The notes under the pieces were generated by a model. It did not search any database. It saw only the letters and a program-made list of their open reading frames with translations, and had not been told where the DNA came from. Source: Ramlibacter ginsenosidimutans (GTDB lineage: Bacteria; Pseudomonadota; Gammaproteobacteria; Burkholderiales; Burkholderiaceae_C). From it: a DNA stretch of 64,000 nucleotides. Positions 8,494 through 16,405 of this stretch are shown here, one piece after another. Position 1 is the stretch's first letter, and each line of letters starts with the position of its first letter. Both the position numbers and the translations under genes were made by a program. The DNA is taken from the NCBI RefSeq assembly GCF_042678185.1, contig NZ_JBHUDQ010000021.1, one strand, 5' to 3'.

Positions 8494-9543
8494 TCAATCA
8501 AACTTGACACGCGGGTCCACCAGCACGTAGGAGAGGTCGCTGACCAGCTTGGTCACCAGGCCGATCAGGGTGAAGAGGTACAGCGTTCCGAGCACGACCG
8601 GATAGTCGCGCCGGATCACGCTCTCGTAGCTGAGGAGCCCCAGGCCGTCGAGCGAGAACAGCGTCTCGATCAGCAGCGAGCCCGTGAAGAAGGCGCCGAT
8701 GAAGGCAGCCGGGAATCCGGTGATGATGGGGATCAGCGCGTTGCGGAAGACGTGCTTCCAGAGCACCCGGTGCTCGTCCAGGCCCTTGGCCCGGGCCGTC
8801 AGCACGTACTGCTTGCGGATCTCCTCGAGGAAGGCGTTCTTGGTCAGCATGGCCGTGATCGCAAAACTGCCGAACACCATCGCCGTCACCGGCAGCACGA
8901 TGTGCCACAGGTAGTCGATGACCTTGCCCAGCACGCTGAGCTGCGACCAGTTCGGCGAGGTGAGGCCGCGCAAAGGGAACCACTGCAGCTGGCCGCCGAA
9001 CACCACCAGCAGCGCCACGCCGAGGACGAAGCCGGGAATGGCATAGCCCACCAGCACGACGAGCGTGGTGACCAGGTCGAAGCGCGAGCCCGCCCGCACC
9101 GCCTTGGCCACGCCCAGCGGAACCGCGATGCCGTAGCTGAGGAAGAAGGTCCACAGGCCGAGGCTGATGGAGACCGGCAGCTTCTCCTTCACCAACTGCC
9201 AGACGGCCTTGTGCTGGTAGAAGCTCTCGCCCAGGTCGAAGCGGGCGAACTGGCGCAGCATCTGCACGAAGCGCTCGCCCGGCGGCTTGTCGAAGCCATA
9301 GAGCCGCCGGATCTCGGCGATCTGCTTCTCGTCGATGCCCTGCCGGCCGCGGTAGCCTCCCGCGCCGCCCGGAACGCCGCCTCCGCCTGCCCGTTCGCCG
9401 CCGCCGCTGCCGCCCTGCAGCTGGGCGACCATCTGCTCCACCGGCCCGCCGGGCACGAACTGGATCACCACGAAGGTCAGCAGGAGCACGCCGAACAGCG
9501 TGGGAATCATCAGCAGCAGTCGCTTGAGGATGTAGCTCGCCAT
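8494..9543 (-). CDS. yejB: Peptide ABC transporter permease (YejB type)
   Basis: 349 residues beginning MASYILKRLLLMIPTLFGVL, the N-terminal helix of DppB/YejB permeases, with the family block VVIQFVPGGPVEQMVAQLQG. A Gly-rich stretch (about 48-66, GGSGGGERAGGGGVPGG) is longer than in E. coli YejB. The binding-protein-dependent permease domain follows, including the EAA region (YVLTARAKGLDEHRVLWKHV). It partners YejE. yejA ends 10 bp upstream, so the two are co-transcribed. Confidence 0.93.
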   Translation of the reverse strand: MASYILKRLLLMIPTLFGVLLLTFVVIQFVPGGPVEQMVAQLQGGSGGGERAGGGGVPGGAGGYRGRQGIDEKQIAEIRRLYGFDKPPGERFVQMLRQFARFDLGESFYQHKAVWQLVKEKLPVSISLGLWTFFLSYGIAVPLGVAKAVRAGSRFDLVTTLVVLVGYAIPGFVLGVALLVVFGGQLQWFPLRGLTSPNWSQLSVLGKVIDYLWHIVLPVTAMVFGSFAITAMLTKNAFLEEIRKQYVLTARAKGLDEHRVLWKHVFRNALIPIITGFPAAFIGAFFTGSLLIETLFSLDGLGLLSYESVIRRDYPVVLGTLYLFTLIGLVTKLVSDLSYVLVDPRVKFD

Positions 9544-9553
9544 GGTGGGTCCT

Positions 9554-11353
9554 TCAGCGATTGTCGGCGGACGCCCACCACGTGGACATCGCCCAGCCGT
9601 GGACGTCATAGTAAGGCGGGATCACCGGCGGCAGGACGAAGCGCCGTGGCCGGTAGCCCACCAGGAAGTCGCTGCCGTACCACTGCGGGATCGAATACCA
9701 GCCGGTCGTCAGCACCCGGTCCAGCGCGTGCATGGCGGCGTCGAGCTCGGGCCGGGTCTGGGCGGTGATCACCTTCTGCAGCAGCGCGTCCACGGCCGGG
9801 TCGGCCAGTCCCCAGATGTTGCTGGATCCACGCGTGTGCGCCGCCTTCGATCCCCAGCGGTCCAGCAATTCGCTGCCGGGAGCGACGCTGCCGACCAGCC
9901 GGCGGGACGTGAGTTCGAACTGGAACTGGTCCATCCGCTGCTTGGCCAGCGAAGGGTCCACGATCCGGTAGGTCAGGCGGATCCCCAGTTTCTGCAGCGC
10001 CAGCTCGAAGGGCGCCACGATCCGGTTGCCGGAAGGCTGGTCGTTCAGGAACTCGATGGTGAAGGGTTCGCCCGCGGCGTTGCGCAGGGCGCCGTCGCGA
10101 TAGGTCCAGCCGGCCTCCTTCAGCAAGGCCTGGGCGTGCCGCAAGTTCTCGCGCAGGCTGTGGGGCGGCACGGTGGTCGGCATCTGCGGCATCGGGCCGA
10201 AGACTTCCGGCCGCAGTTGCGCACGCAAGGGTTCCAGCAGCGCGAGTTCGTCCGGCTTGGGCAGGCCCTCGGCGCGGAACTCGGAATTGGGGAAGTAGTC
10301 CTCGACCCGCTTGTAGATCCCGTAGAACAGGTTGCGGTTCAGCCAGTTGAAGTCGAAGGCGTAGTTCAGCGCCTCGCGCACGCGGATGTCCTGGAACTTG
10401 GGGTTGCGCAGGTTGAGGATGTAGCCCTGGAAGTCGCCCGGGTTGTGGTTCGGGAAGGCCCGCTTGACCACCTCGCCGGTGCGGAACGGCTTGCCGTAGT
10501 ACTGGCGCGCCCAGTTGCGCGAAATGAATTCCCGCATGAAGTCGAACTCGCCGGCCTTGAAGCCCTCGAAGCGCGCGGTGTCGTCCAGGTAGATGCGGAA
10601 GGTGATGCGGTCGAAGTTGAACATGCCCTTGCGCACGGGCAGGTCACGGGCCCAGTAGCCGGGATCGCGCACGTAGGTCACGTCGCGGCCGCCCAGGTGC
10701 GGGTCGGCCAGCTTGTACGGTCCGGAGGCGATCGGCACTTCGGTGACGACCTCGTCGAACGGCTTGCCCTTGCCCCACTCGCGGCTGAACACCGGCAGGC
10801 CGCCGACGATGAGGGGCAGTTCCCGGTTCGGGTGCAGGAAGTCGAAGCGGACCGTGCGCTCGTCCAGCGGCCTGGCGTCCTTCACTTCGGCGAAGTACAC
10901 CCGGTACTGGGGCGCGGCCTTGTCGCTGGTGAGGGTGCGGAAGCTGTGCACGACGTCGGCCGCCAGCACCGGCGTGCCATCCTGGAAGCGCGCCTTCGGA
11001 TTCAGGTGGAAGGTGGCGGACAGCCGGTCCGGTGCGACGGAGACGTCATCGGCCAGCAGGCCGTAGGCCGTCGTCGGCTCGTCCGAGTTGCCCGTGAGCA
11101 GCGTCTCGAACAGCAGGTCGCCCTCGCCTGCCGGTTCGAAGCCCTTGAGCGTGAACGGGTTGAACTTGTCGTAGTTGGTCGGCGTGGTGGGCGGAACCAT
11201 GCGGATCTCGCCGCCCTTCGGCGCGTCCGGATTGACGTAGTCCCAGTGCTGGAAACCCGCCGGATACTTGATGTCGCCGAACTGGGCGTACGCATGCGCG
11301 GCCGAGGCGGGCCCCGCGACTAGCAGGCCCAGGGCCATGACCAAACCTCGCAT
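9554..11353 (-). CDS. yejA: Periplasmic peptide-binding protein (YejA type, SBP family 5)
   Basis: 599 residues with a signal peptide at MRGLVMALGLLVAGPASAAH and an SBP_bac_5 body (KFNPFTLKGFEPAGEGDLLF; PDRLSATFHLNPKARFQDGT; VREALNYAFDFNWLNRNLFY). This is the usual size for YejA-like receptors, which deliver peptides to YejBE. It is the first gene of the yejABEF operon. The start is placed at 11353; a Met five codons later would also leave a workable signal peptide. Only 37 bp separate it from divergent fabI, so the promoters overlap or lie inside the genes. Confidence 0.92.
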   Translation of the reverse strand: MRGLVMALGLLVAGPASAAHAYAQFGDIKYPAGFQHWDYVNPDAPKGGEIRMVPPTTPTNYDKFNPFTLKGFEPAGEGDLLFETLLTGNSDEPTTAYGLLADDVSVAPDRLSATFHLNPKARFQDGTPVLAADVVHSFRTLTSDKAAPQYRVYFAEVKDARPLDERTVRFDFLHPNRELPLIVGGLPVFSREWGKGKPFDEVVTEVPIASGPYKLADPHLGGRDVTYVRDPGYWARDLPVRKGMFNFDRITFRIYLDDTARFEGFKAGEFDFMREFISRNWARQYYGKPFRTGEVVKRAFPNHNPGDFQGYILNLRNPKFQDIRVREALNYAFDFNWLNRNLFYGIYKRVEDYFPNSEFRAEGLPKPDELALLEPLRAQLRPEVFGPMPQMPTTVPPHSLRENLRHAQALLKEAGWTYRDGALRNAAGEPFTIEFLNDQPSGNRIVAPFELALQKLGIRLTYRIVDPSLAKQRMDQFQFELTSRRLVGSVAPGSELLDRWGSKAAHTRGSSNIWGLADPAVDALLQKVITAQTRPELDAAMHALDRVLTTGWYSIPQWYGSDFLVGYRPRRFVLPPVIPPYYDVHGWAMSTWWASADNR

Positions 11354-11390
11354 GCGACAATTCTGCCGAGTTTTTACAGAAGAGAGATCC

Positions 11391-12173
11391 ATGGGCTTCC
11401 TGGCTGGCAAGAAATTCTTGATCACGGGCGTGTTGTCCAACCGCTCCATCGCCTACGGCATCGCGCGCGCCTGCCACGCGCAGGGGGCCGAGCTGGCCTT
11501 CAGCTACGTCGGTGAGCGCTTCAAGGACCGCATCACCGAATTCGCGGCCGAATTCGGCTCGAAGCTCGTGTTCGACTGCGACGTCGGCGACGACGCCCAG
11601 ATCGCGAAGTTGTTCCAGGACCTGTCGGCCACCTGGCCGAAGTTCGACGGCTTCGTGCACAGCATCGGCTTCGCGCCGCGCGAGGCGATCGCCGGCGATT
11701 TCCTCGACGGCCTGTCGCGCGAGGCCTTCAAGGTGGCGCATGACATCAGCGCCTACAGCTTTCCGGCGCTGGCCAAGGCGGCCCTGCCCTACCTCAATGC
11801 GCAGTCGGCGCTGCTCACGCTGACGTACCTCGGGTCCGTGCGCATCGTCCCGAACTACAACACCATGGGCCTGGCGAAGGCGTCGCTGGAGGCGTCCGTG
11901 CGCTACCTCGCAGGCTCGCTGGGACCGAAGGGCATCCGCGTCAACGGCATCAGCGCCGGCCCGATCAAGACGCTGGCGGCCAGCGGGATCAAGGACTTCG
12001 GCAAGCTGCTGAAGGTGGTGGCGGACATCGCGCCGATCCGCCGCAACGTGACCATCGACGACGTCGGCAACGTCGCCGCCTTCCTCCTGAGCGACCTGGC
12101 CGGCGGCGTCACCTCGGAAATCACGTACGTGGACGGCGGCTTCAGCCACACGGCCATCGCCGTCGACGAGTGA
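11391..12173 (+). CDS. fabI: Enoyl-[acyl-carrier-protein] reductase (NADH) FabI
   Basis: 260 residues with the FabI-type SDR fold. The cofactor region ITGVLSNRSIAYGIARACH is the FabI variant of the Gly-rich motif. The active site is Tyr146 and Tyr156 with Lys163 in the block YLGSVRIVPNYNTMGLAKAS, as in E. coli FabI. It catalyses the last, NADH-dependent reduction of each fatty-acid elongation cycle and is the target of triclosan-type inhibitors. The ATG at 11391 follows a GAAGAGAG ribosome site. Single gene ending in a strong hairpin shared with the convergent decarboxylase. Confidence 0.97.
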   Translation: MGFLAGKKFLITGVLSNRSIAYGIARACHAQGAELAFSYVGERFKDRITEFAAEFGSKLVFDCDVGDDAQIAKLFQDLSATWPKFDGFVHSIGFAPREAIAGDFLDGLSREAFKVAHDISAYSFPALAKAALPYLNAQSALLTLTYLGSVRIVPNYNTMGLAKASLEASVRYLAGSLGPKGIRVNGISAGPIKTLAASGIKDFGKLLKVVADIAPIRRNVTIDDVGNVAAFLLSDLAGGVTSEITYVDGGFSHTAIAVDE

Positions 12174-12189
12174 GCCGGGCCCGCCCCTG

Positions 12190-12214
12190 AAAAAGCGGCC
12201 CGCGGGCCGCTTTT
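12190..12214. terminator. Bidirectional intrinsic terminator between fabI and the decarboxylase gene
   Basis: A perfect palindrome, AAAAGCGGCCCGCGGGCCGC followed by TTTT, with A and T tracts on opposite sides so that it can stop both converging transcripts. Its last base is the first base of the decarboxylase stop triplet on the other strand. Confidence 0.88.
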
Positions 12215-14478
12215 CACTGGGCAACGCAGTCCGCGAAGTAGCGCAGCTTGCCGTCCGGTCCGGCTTCCGCCACCAGGCCGTGGATGTCGGTCTCGAAGCC
12301 GGGGCACTCCTCGTTGAAGGCACGGGCGAACTTCAGGTACTCCACGATGCGCTTGTTGAACACCTCGCCCGGGATCAGCAGCGGGATGCCCGGCGGGTAA
12401 GGCGTGATCAGCGCGGTCGTGATGCGCCCCTCCAGCTCGTCGATCTCCACCCGGTCCGTCTTGCGATGGGCGATATGGGCGAAGGCGTCGCTGGGCCGCA
12501 TGGCCGGCTGCAGGTCGCTCAGGTAGATGTCCGTGGACAACTTGGCGATGTCGTACTTGGCGTACAGCTCGTGGACGTACTGGCACAGGTCCGCCAGGCC
12601 CATGCGCTCGTAGCGCGGGTACTGCTGGCAGAACTCCGGGAGGATGCGCCACATCGGCTGGTTCTTGGCGTAGTCGTCCTTGAACTGCTGCAGCGCCGAC
12701 AGCAGCGTGTTCCAGCGGCCCTTGGTGATGCCGATCGTGAACAGGATGAAGAAGCTGTAGAGGCCGGTCTTCTCCACGATCACGCCGTGCTCCGCCAGGA
12801 ACTTGGTGACGATCGCGGCCGGGATGCCCGTCTTGGCGAACTTGCCGTTCAGGTCCAGGCCCGGCGTGACCACCGTGCACTTGATGGGGTCCAGCATGTT
12901 GAACCCCTCGGCCAGGTTGCCGAAGCCGTGCCACTTGGCGGTGCGCGCCTCCCCCTTGATGATCCAGTCGTCGGCGCGCCCGATGCCCTCTTCCGCCAGC
13001 TTGTCCGGGCCCCAGACCTTGAACCACCAGTCCTTGCCGTACTCCTGGTCCACCTTGCGCATGGCGCGGCGGAAGTCCAGGGCTTCCAGGATGGACTCCT
13101 CCACCAGGGCGGTGCCGCCGGGCGGCTCCATCATCGCGGCGGCCACGTCGCAGCTCGCGATGATCGCGTACTGCGGACTGGTCGACGTGTGCATCAGGTA
13201 CGCCTCGTTGAACAGGTGGCGGTCCAGCTTGTTGTCGACGGCGTCCTGCACCAGCACGTGGCTGGCCTGGCTGATGCCGGCCAGCAGCTTGTGGATGGAC
13301 TGGGTCGAATAGACCAGCGACGTCTGTGGCCGCGGGCGCTTCTTGCCCATGGCGTGGAAGGTGCCGTAGAACGGGTGGAAGCAGGCGTGCGGGATCCAGG
13401 CCTCGTCGAAGTGCAGCGCCTCGACGTAGCCATCGAGCAGGCCCTTGATGGTTTCCGTGTTGTACAGGACACCGTCGTACGTGGACTGCGTGAGCGTCAG
13501 GATGCGCGGCTTGACCGTTTCGGGATCCACACCCTGCAGCAAGGGGTGGGCCTTGATCTTCGCCTTGATCGCCTCCGGGCTGAACTCGCTTTGCGGGATG
13601 GGCCCGATGATGCCGAAGTGGTTGCGGGTCGGCTTCAGGAACACGGGGATGGCCCCGGTCATGATGATCGAGTGCAGGATCGACTTGTGGCAGTTGCGGT
13701 CCACCACCACCACGTCGCCGGGCGCGACCTCGTGCGACCACACCATCTTGTTGGAGGTGCTGGTGCCGTTGGTGACGAAGAAGCAGTGGTCGGCGTTGAA
13801 GATCCGGGCCGCGTTGCGCTCGCTCGCCGCGATGGGGCCGGTGTGGTCCAGCAATTGACCCAGCTCGTCGACCGCATTGCAGACGTCCGCGCGCAGCATG
13901 TTCTCGCCGAAGAACTGGTGGAACATCTGGCCCACCGGGCTCTTGAGGAAGGCGACGCCGCCCGAGTGCCCGGGACAGTGCCAGGAGTACGAGCCATCCT
14001 CCGCGTAATCGAGCAGGGCCTTGAAGAACGGCGGCTGGATGCCTTCCAGGTACGACTTGGCTTCCCGGATGATGTGGCGCGCCATGAATTCCGGCGTGTC
14101 CTCGTACATGTGGATGAAGCCGTGCAACTCGCGCAGGATCGCGTTGGGCAGGTGCTGCGAGGTCTTGGTCTCGCCATACACGTAGATCGGCACGTCCGGG
14201 TTCTTGCGGCGCACTTCGGAGATGAAGTTGCTCAGGTTCAGCACCGCCGGGTCGAGATCGGGCCCGGGCGTGAACTCCTCGTCGTCGATCGACAGGATGA
14301 ACGCACTGGCGCGGCTCTGTTGCTGCGCGAACTGGGACAGGTCGCCATAACTGGTGACGCCCAGGACCTCGAACCCCTCGGCCACGATCGCCTCGGCCAG
14401 GGCACGGATGCCCAGGCCCGAGGTGTTCTCCGAGCGGTAGTCTTCGTCGATGATGACGATGGGGAAACGGAATTTCAT
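12214..14478 (-). CDS. Biodegradative-type arginine/lysine/ornithine decarboxylase (PLP, fold type I)
   Basis: 754 residues with three family domains: an N-terminal response-regulator-like wing (KFRFPIVIIDEDYRSENTSG), the PLP domain with SWHCPGHSGGVAFLKSPVG, HFDEAWIPH (Asp358) and the Schiff-base Lys397 in STQSIHKLLAG, and the C-terminal domain. Size and motifs match the AdiA/LdcC/SpeF group, which exchange H+ for CO2 in acid resistance or polyamine synthesis. The substrate cannot be fixed from sequence alone; Burkholderiales relatives are usually labelled arginine decarboxylase. No cognate antiporter gene is adjacent. The ATG at 14478 starts the homology; the frame remains open about 2 kb further upstream by chance. 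Confidence 0.93.
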   Translation of the reverse strand: MKFRFPIVIIDEDYRSENTSGLGIRALAEAIVAEGFEVLGVTSYGDLSQFAQQQSRASAFILSIDDEEFTPGPDLDPAVLNLSNFISEVRRKNPDVPIYVYGETKTSQHLPNAILRELHGFIHMYEDTPEFMARHIIREAKSYLEGIQPPFFKALLDYAEDGSYSWHCPGHSGGVAFLKSPVGQMFHQFFGENMLRADVCNAVDELGQLLDHTGPIAASERNAARIFNADHCFFVTNGTSTSNKMVWSHEVAPGDVVVVDRNCHKSILHSIIMTGAIPVFLKPTRNHFGIIGPIPQSEFSPEAIKAKIKAHPLLQGVDPETVKPRILTLTQSTYDGVLYNTETIKGLLDGYVEALHFDEAWIPHACFHPFYGTFHAMGKKRPRPQTSLVYSTQSIHKLLAGISQASHVLVQDAVDNKLDRHLFNEAYLMHTSTSPQYAIIASCDVAAAMMEPPGGTALVEESILEALDFRRAMRKVDQEYGKDWWFKVWGPDKLAEEGIGRADDWIIKGEARTAKWHGFGNLAEGFNMLDPIKCTVVTPGLDLNGKFAKTGIPAAIVTKFLAEHGVIVEKTGLYSFFILFTIGITKGRWNTLLSALQQFKDDYAKNQPMWRILPEFCQQYPRYERMGLADLCQYVHELYAKYDIAKLSTDIYLSDLQPAMRPSDAFAHIAHRKTDRVEIDELEGRITTALITPYPPGIPLLIPGEVFNKRIVEYLKFARAFNEECPGFETDIHGLVAEAGPDGKLRYFADCVAQ

Positions 14479-14589
14479 GCGGGCGGTCCAGGGGCAAAAA
14501 GGCGAACGAGCGGCGAAGTGTATGAAATCCGTGGCACCGGAAAGTTGCACGCCCGGGGAAATCGCCCACAATCCGGCGAAAGGGGACTT

Positions 14590-15012
14590 ATGGCCGACTC
14601 GACTCTGTGGTGGCTGCTGGCCGGCGCGGCCGTGGCTGTCGAACTGCTGACGGGCACGTTCTACCTCCTGATGCTCGGCATCGGCATGGCGGCCGGCGCG
14701 ATCGCTGCCCATGCCGGGGGCTCCACCCCGGTGCAACTCGTGATCGCGGCCTTCGTGGGCGGCGGCGCGGTGGCTGCCTGGCACACCGTGCGCCGGCGGC
14801 ACTTCGCCGCGACGCCCGGCACCAGCACCAACATCGATTTCGACGCCGGCGAGGCGGTGCACGTGGATGCCTGGACCCCCGACAACACCTCCATCGTCCG
14901 CTACCGCGGCACGGTGTGGACCGCCGTCCCGGCCGGCGGGGTTCCGCAGGGCACCGGTGCGCACCGCGTCCGCCGCGTGGATGGCAGCCGGCTGATCGTC
15001 GAAAAAATCTGA
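14590..15012 (+). CDS. NfeD-like membrane protein
   Basis: 140 residues: two close N-terminal membrane helices (about 7-26 and 28-62) and a C-terminal OB-fold domain (VWTAVPAGG, ending GSRLIVEKI). This is the short NfeD form without a serine-protease domain. NfeD proteins are encoded beside SPFH/flotillin genes and are thought to assist membrane microdomain assembly. The SPFH gene follows after 12 bp, so the two form an operon. Start ATG 14590 is preceded by AAAGGGGA. Confidence 0.9.
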   Translation: MADSTLWWLLAGAAVAVELLTGTFYLLMLGIGMAAGAIAAHAGGSTPVQLVIAAFVGGGAVAAWHTVRRRHFAATPGTSTNIDFDAGEAVHVDAWTPDNTSIVRYRGTVWTAVPAGGVPQGTGAHRVRRVDGSRLIVEKI

Positions 15013-15024
15013 GGAGAAGAAGAA

Positions 15025-16011
15025 ATGGAAGTCGCCGTCATCCTGTTCGTGATCGCCGTCATCTTCGTGGTGCGGTCCATCAAGGTCGTCCCGCAACAGA
15101 GCGCCTGGGTGGTGGAGCGCCTGGGCAAGTACCACGCCACGCTGACCCCGGGCCTGAACCTGCTCGTCCCCTTCGTGGACAACGTCGCCTACAAGCACAG
15201 TCTGAAGGAGATCCCGCTGGACGTCCCCAGCCAGGTCTGCATCACGCGCGACAACACGCAACTGCAGGTGGACGGCATCCTCTATTTCCAGGTGACGGAC
15301 CCGACGCGGGCGAGCTACGGCTCCTCCAACTACATCATGGCGGTCACGCAGCTCGCGCAGACCTCGCTGCGCAGCGTGATCGGCAAGCTGGAACTGGACA
15401 AGACCTTCGAGGAGCGCGACATCATCAACGCGCAGGTCGTGCAGGCGATCGACGAAGCTGCCCTCAACTGGGGCGTGAAGGTCCTGCGCTACGAGATCAA
15501 GGACCTCACGCCGCCCAAGGAGATCCTGCATGCCATGCAGGCGCAGATCACGGCGGAACGGGAGAAGCGCGCGCTGATCGCCGCCTCCGAGGGCCGGCGC
15601 CAGGAGCAGATCAACATCGCGACCGGCGAGCGGGAAGCCTTCATCGCCCGTTCCGAAGGCGCGAAGCAGGCAGAGATCAACAAGGCGCAGGGTGAGGCGG
15701 CGGCGATCGTGGCGGTGGCCGACGCGACGGCGGACGCGATCCGCAAGGTGGCCGACGCGATCCGGCAGCCGGGCGGCGAGCAGGCGGTGCAGCTGAAGGT
15801 GGCCGAGCGGGCCGTGGATGCGTTTGGAAAAGTCGCGGAGGACGCAAACACCACGCTGGTGATTCCCGCCAACATGACCGAGGTGTCCGGCCTGATCGCC
15901 TCCGCGATGAAGATGATCGCCACCGGCCGGGCGGGCGCCGTTGCGGCGGCAGCCCCGTCCGGGGCCGCGGCGCCTCAGGTGTCGTCCGAGTGGGGGCGGG
16001 ACGCGCGGTAG
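15025..16011 (+). CDS. SPFH/band-7 protein (paraslipin, QmcA-like)
   Basis: 328 residues: one N-terminal hydrophobic segment (about 3-18), the SPFH domain (QQSAWVVERLGKYHATLTPG; RDNTQLQVDGILYFQVTDP; SNYIMAVTQLAQTSLRSVIG), then a coiled-coil region rich in Ala/Glu with repeated EGAKQAEINKAQGEAAAI-type heptads, and a C-terminal Ala/Gly tail. Paraslipins oligomerise at the inner membrane and are thought to scaffold membrane proteins or proteases. It is paired with NfeD. Its last 37 bp overlap, tail to tail, the 3' end of the opposing gene at 15975. Confidence 0.93.
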   Translation: MEVAVILFVIAVIFVVRSIKVVPQQSAWVVERLGKYHATLTPGLNLLVPFVDNVAYKHSLKEIPLDVPSQVCITRDNTQLQVDGILYFQVTDPTRASYGSSNYIMAVTQLAQTSLRSVIGKLELDKTFEERDIINAQVVQAIDEAALNWGVKVLRYEIKDLTPPKEILHAMQAQITAEREKRALIAASEGRRQEQINIATGEREAFIARSEGAKQAEINKAQGEAAAIVAVADATADAIRKVADAIRQPGGEQAVQLKVAERAVDAFGKVAEDANTTLVIPANMTEVSGLIASAMKMIATGRAGAVAAAAPSGAAAPQVSSEWGRDAR

Positions 16012-16388
16012 TCGTCGGAGGGCGGGCGCGAGTTGCGGTAGGAAGTATCCAGCGGGCTCGGGCGCGAACGCAGCCCCCTGGGCAGCAGGTCGGTGAAGAG
16101 GGACGTGAGTTCGTCCACCTTCTCCCGGGCCGCCAGTTCGCCCTCGTTGCGCGCCAGCAGCTGCATCAGCTCGCCGCGCATGAACCACAGGGCCTGCAGG
16201 TCGGTCGCATAGCGGATCCGCCGCGCGAGGCCCGCGGTGCGCTCGCGGGGGTCGTCGCCGGTCATCTCCAGCATCGCTTCGCGGATGTGGTCCATGGTGG
16301 CTGCGTCGTCGATCCGCGACGAGCTCGCGCTGACGCTGAACAGGGCGTAAATGCTGCTCCTCAGGTCTTTGGTCTTGAACCAGCGCAT
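15975..16388 (-). CDS. Conserved small protein of unknown function
   Basis: 137 residues, predicted soluble and helical (MRWFKTKDLRSSIYALFSVS; LQALWFMRGELMQLLARNEG). The tail contains a repeated Ser/Arg/Pro/Asp motif (SRPPSDDY, SRPHSDD). I do not recognise a named family. It begins 17 bp after the HTH/cyclase-like regulator gene on the same strand and is probably co-transcribed with it, suggesting a partner or effector of that regulator. Its 3' end overlaps the convergent SPFH gene by 37 bp. The start ATG has a GGAAAGGATT-type ribosome site. Confidence 0.75.
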   Translation of the reverse strand: MRWFKTKDLRSSIYALFSVSASSSRIDDAATMDHIREAMLEMTGDDPRERTAGLARRIRYATDLQALWFMRGELMQLLARNEGELAAREKVDELTSLFTDLLPRGLRSRPSPLDTSYRNSRPPSDDYRASRPHSDDT

Positions 16389-16405
16389 GGGGAATCCTTT
16401 CCGAA

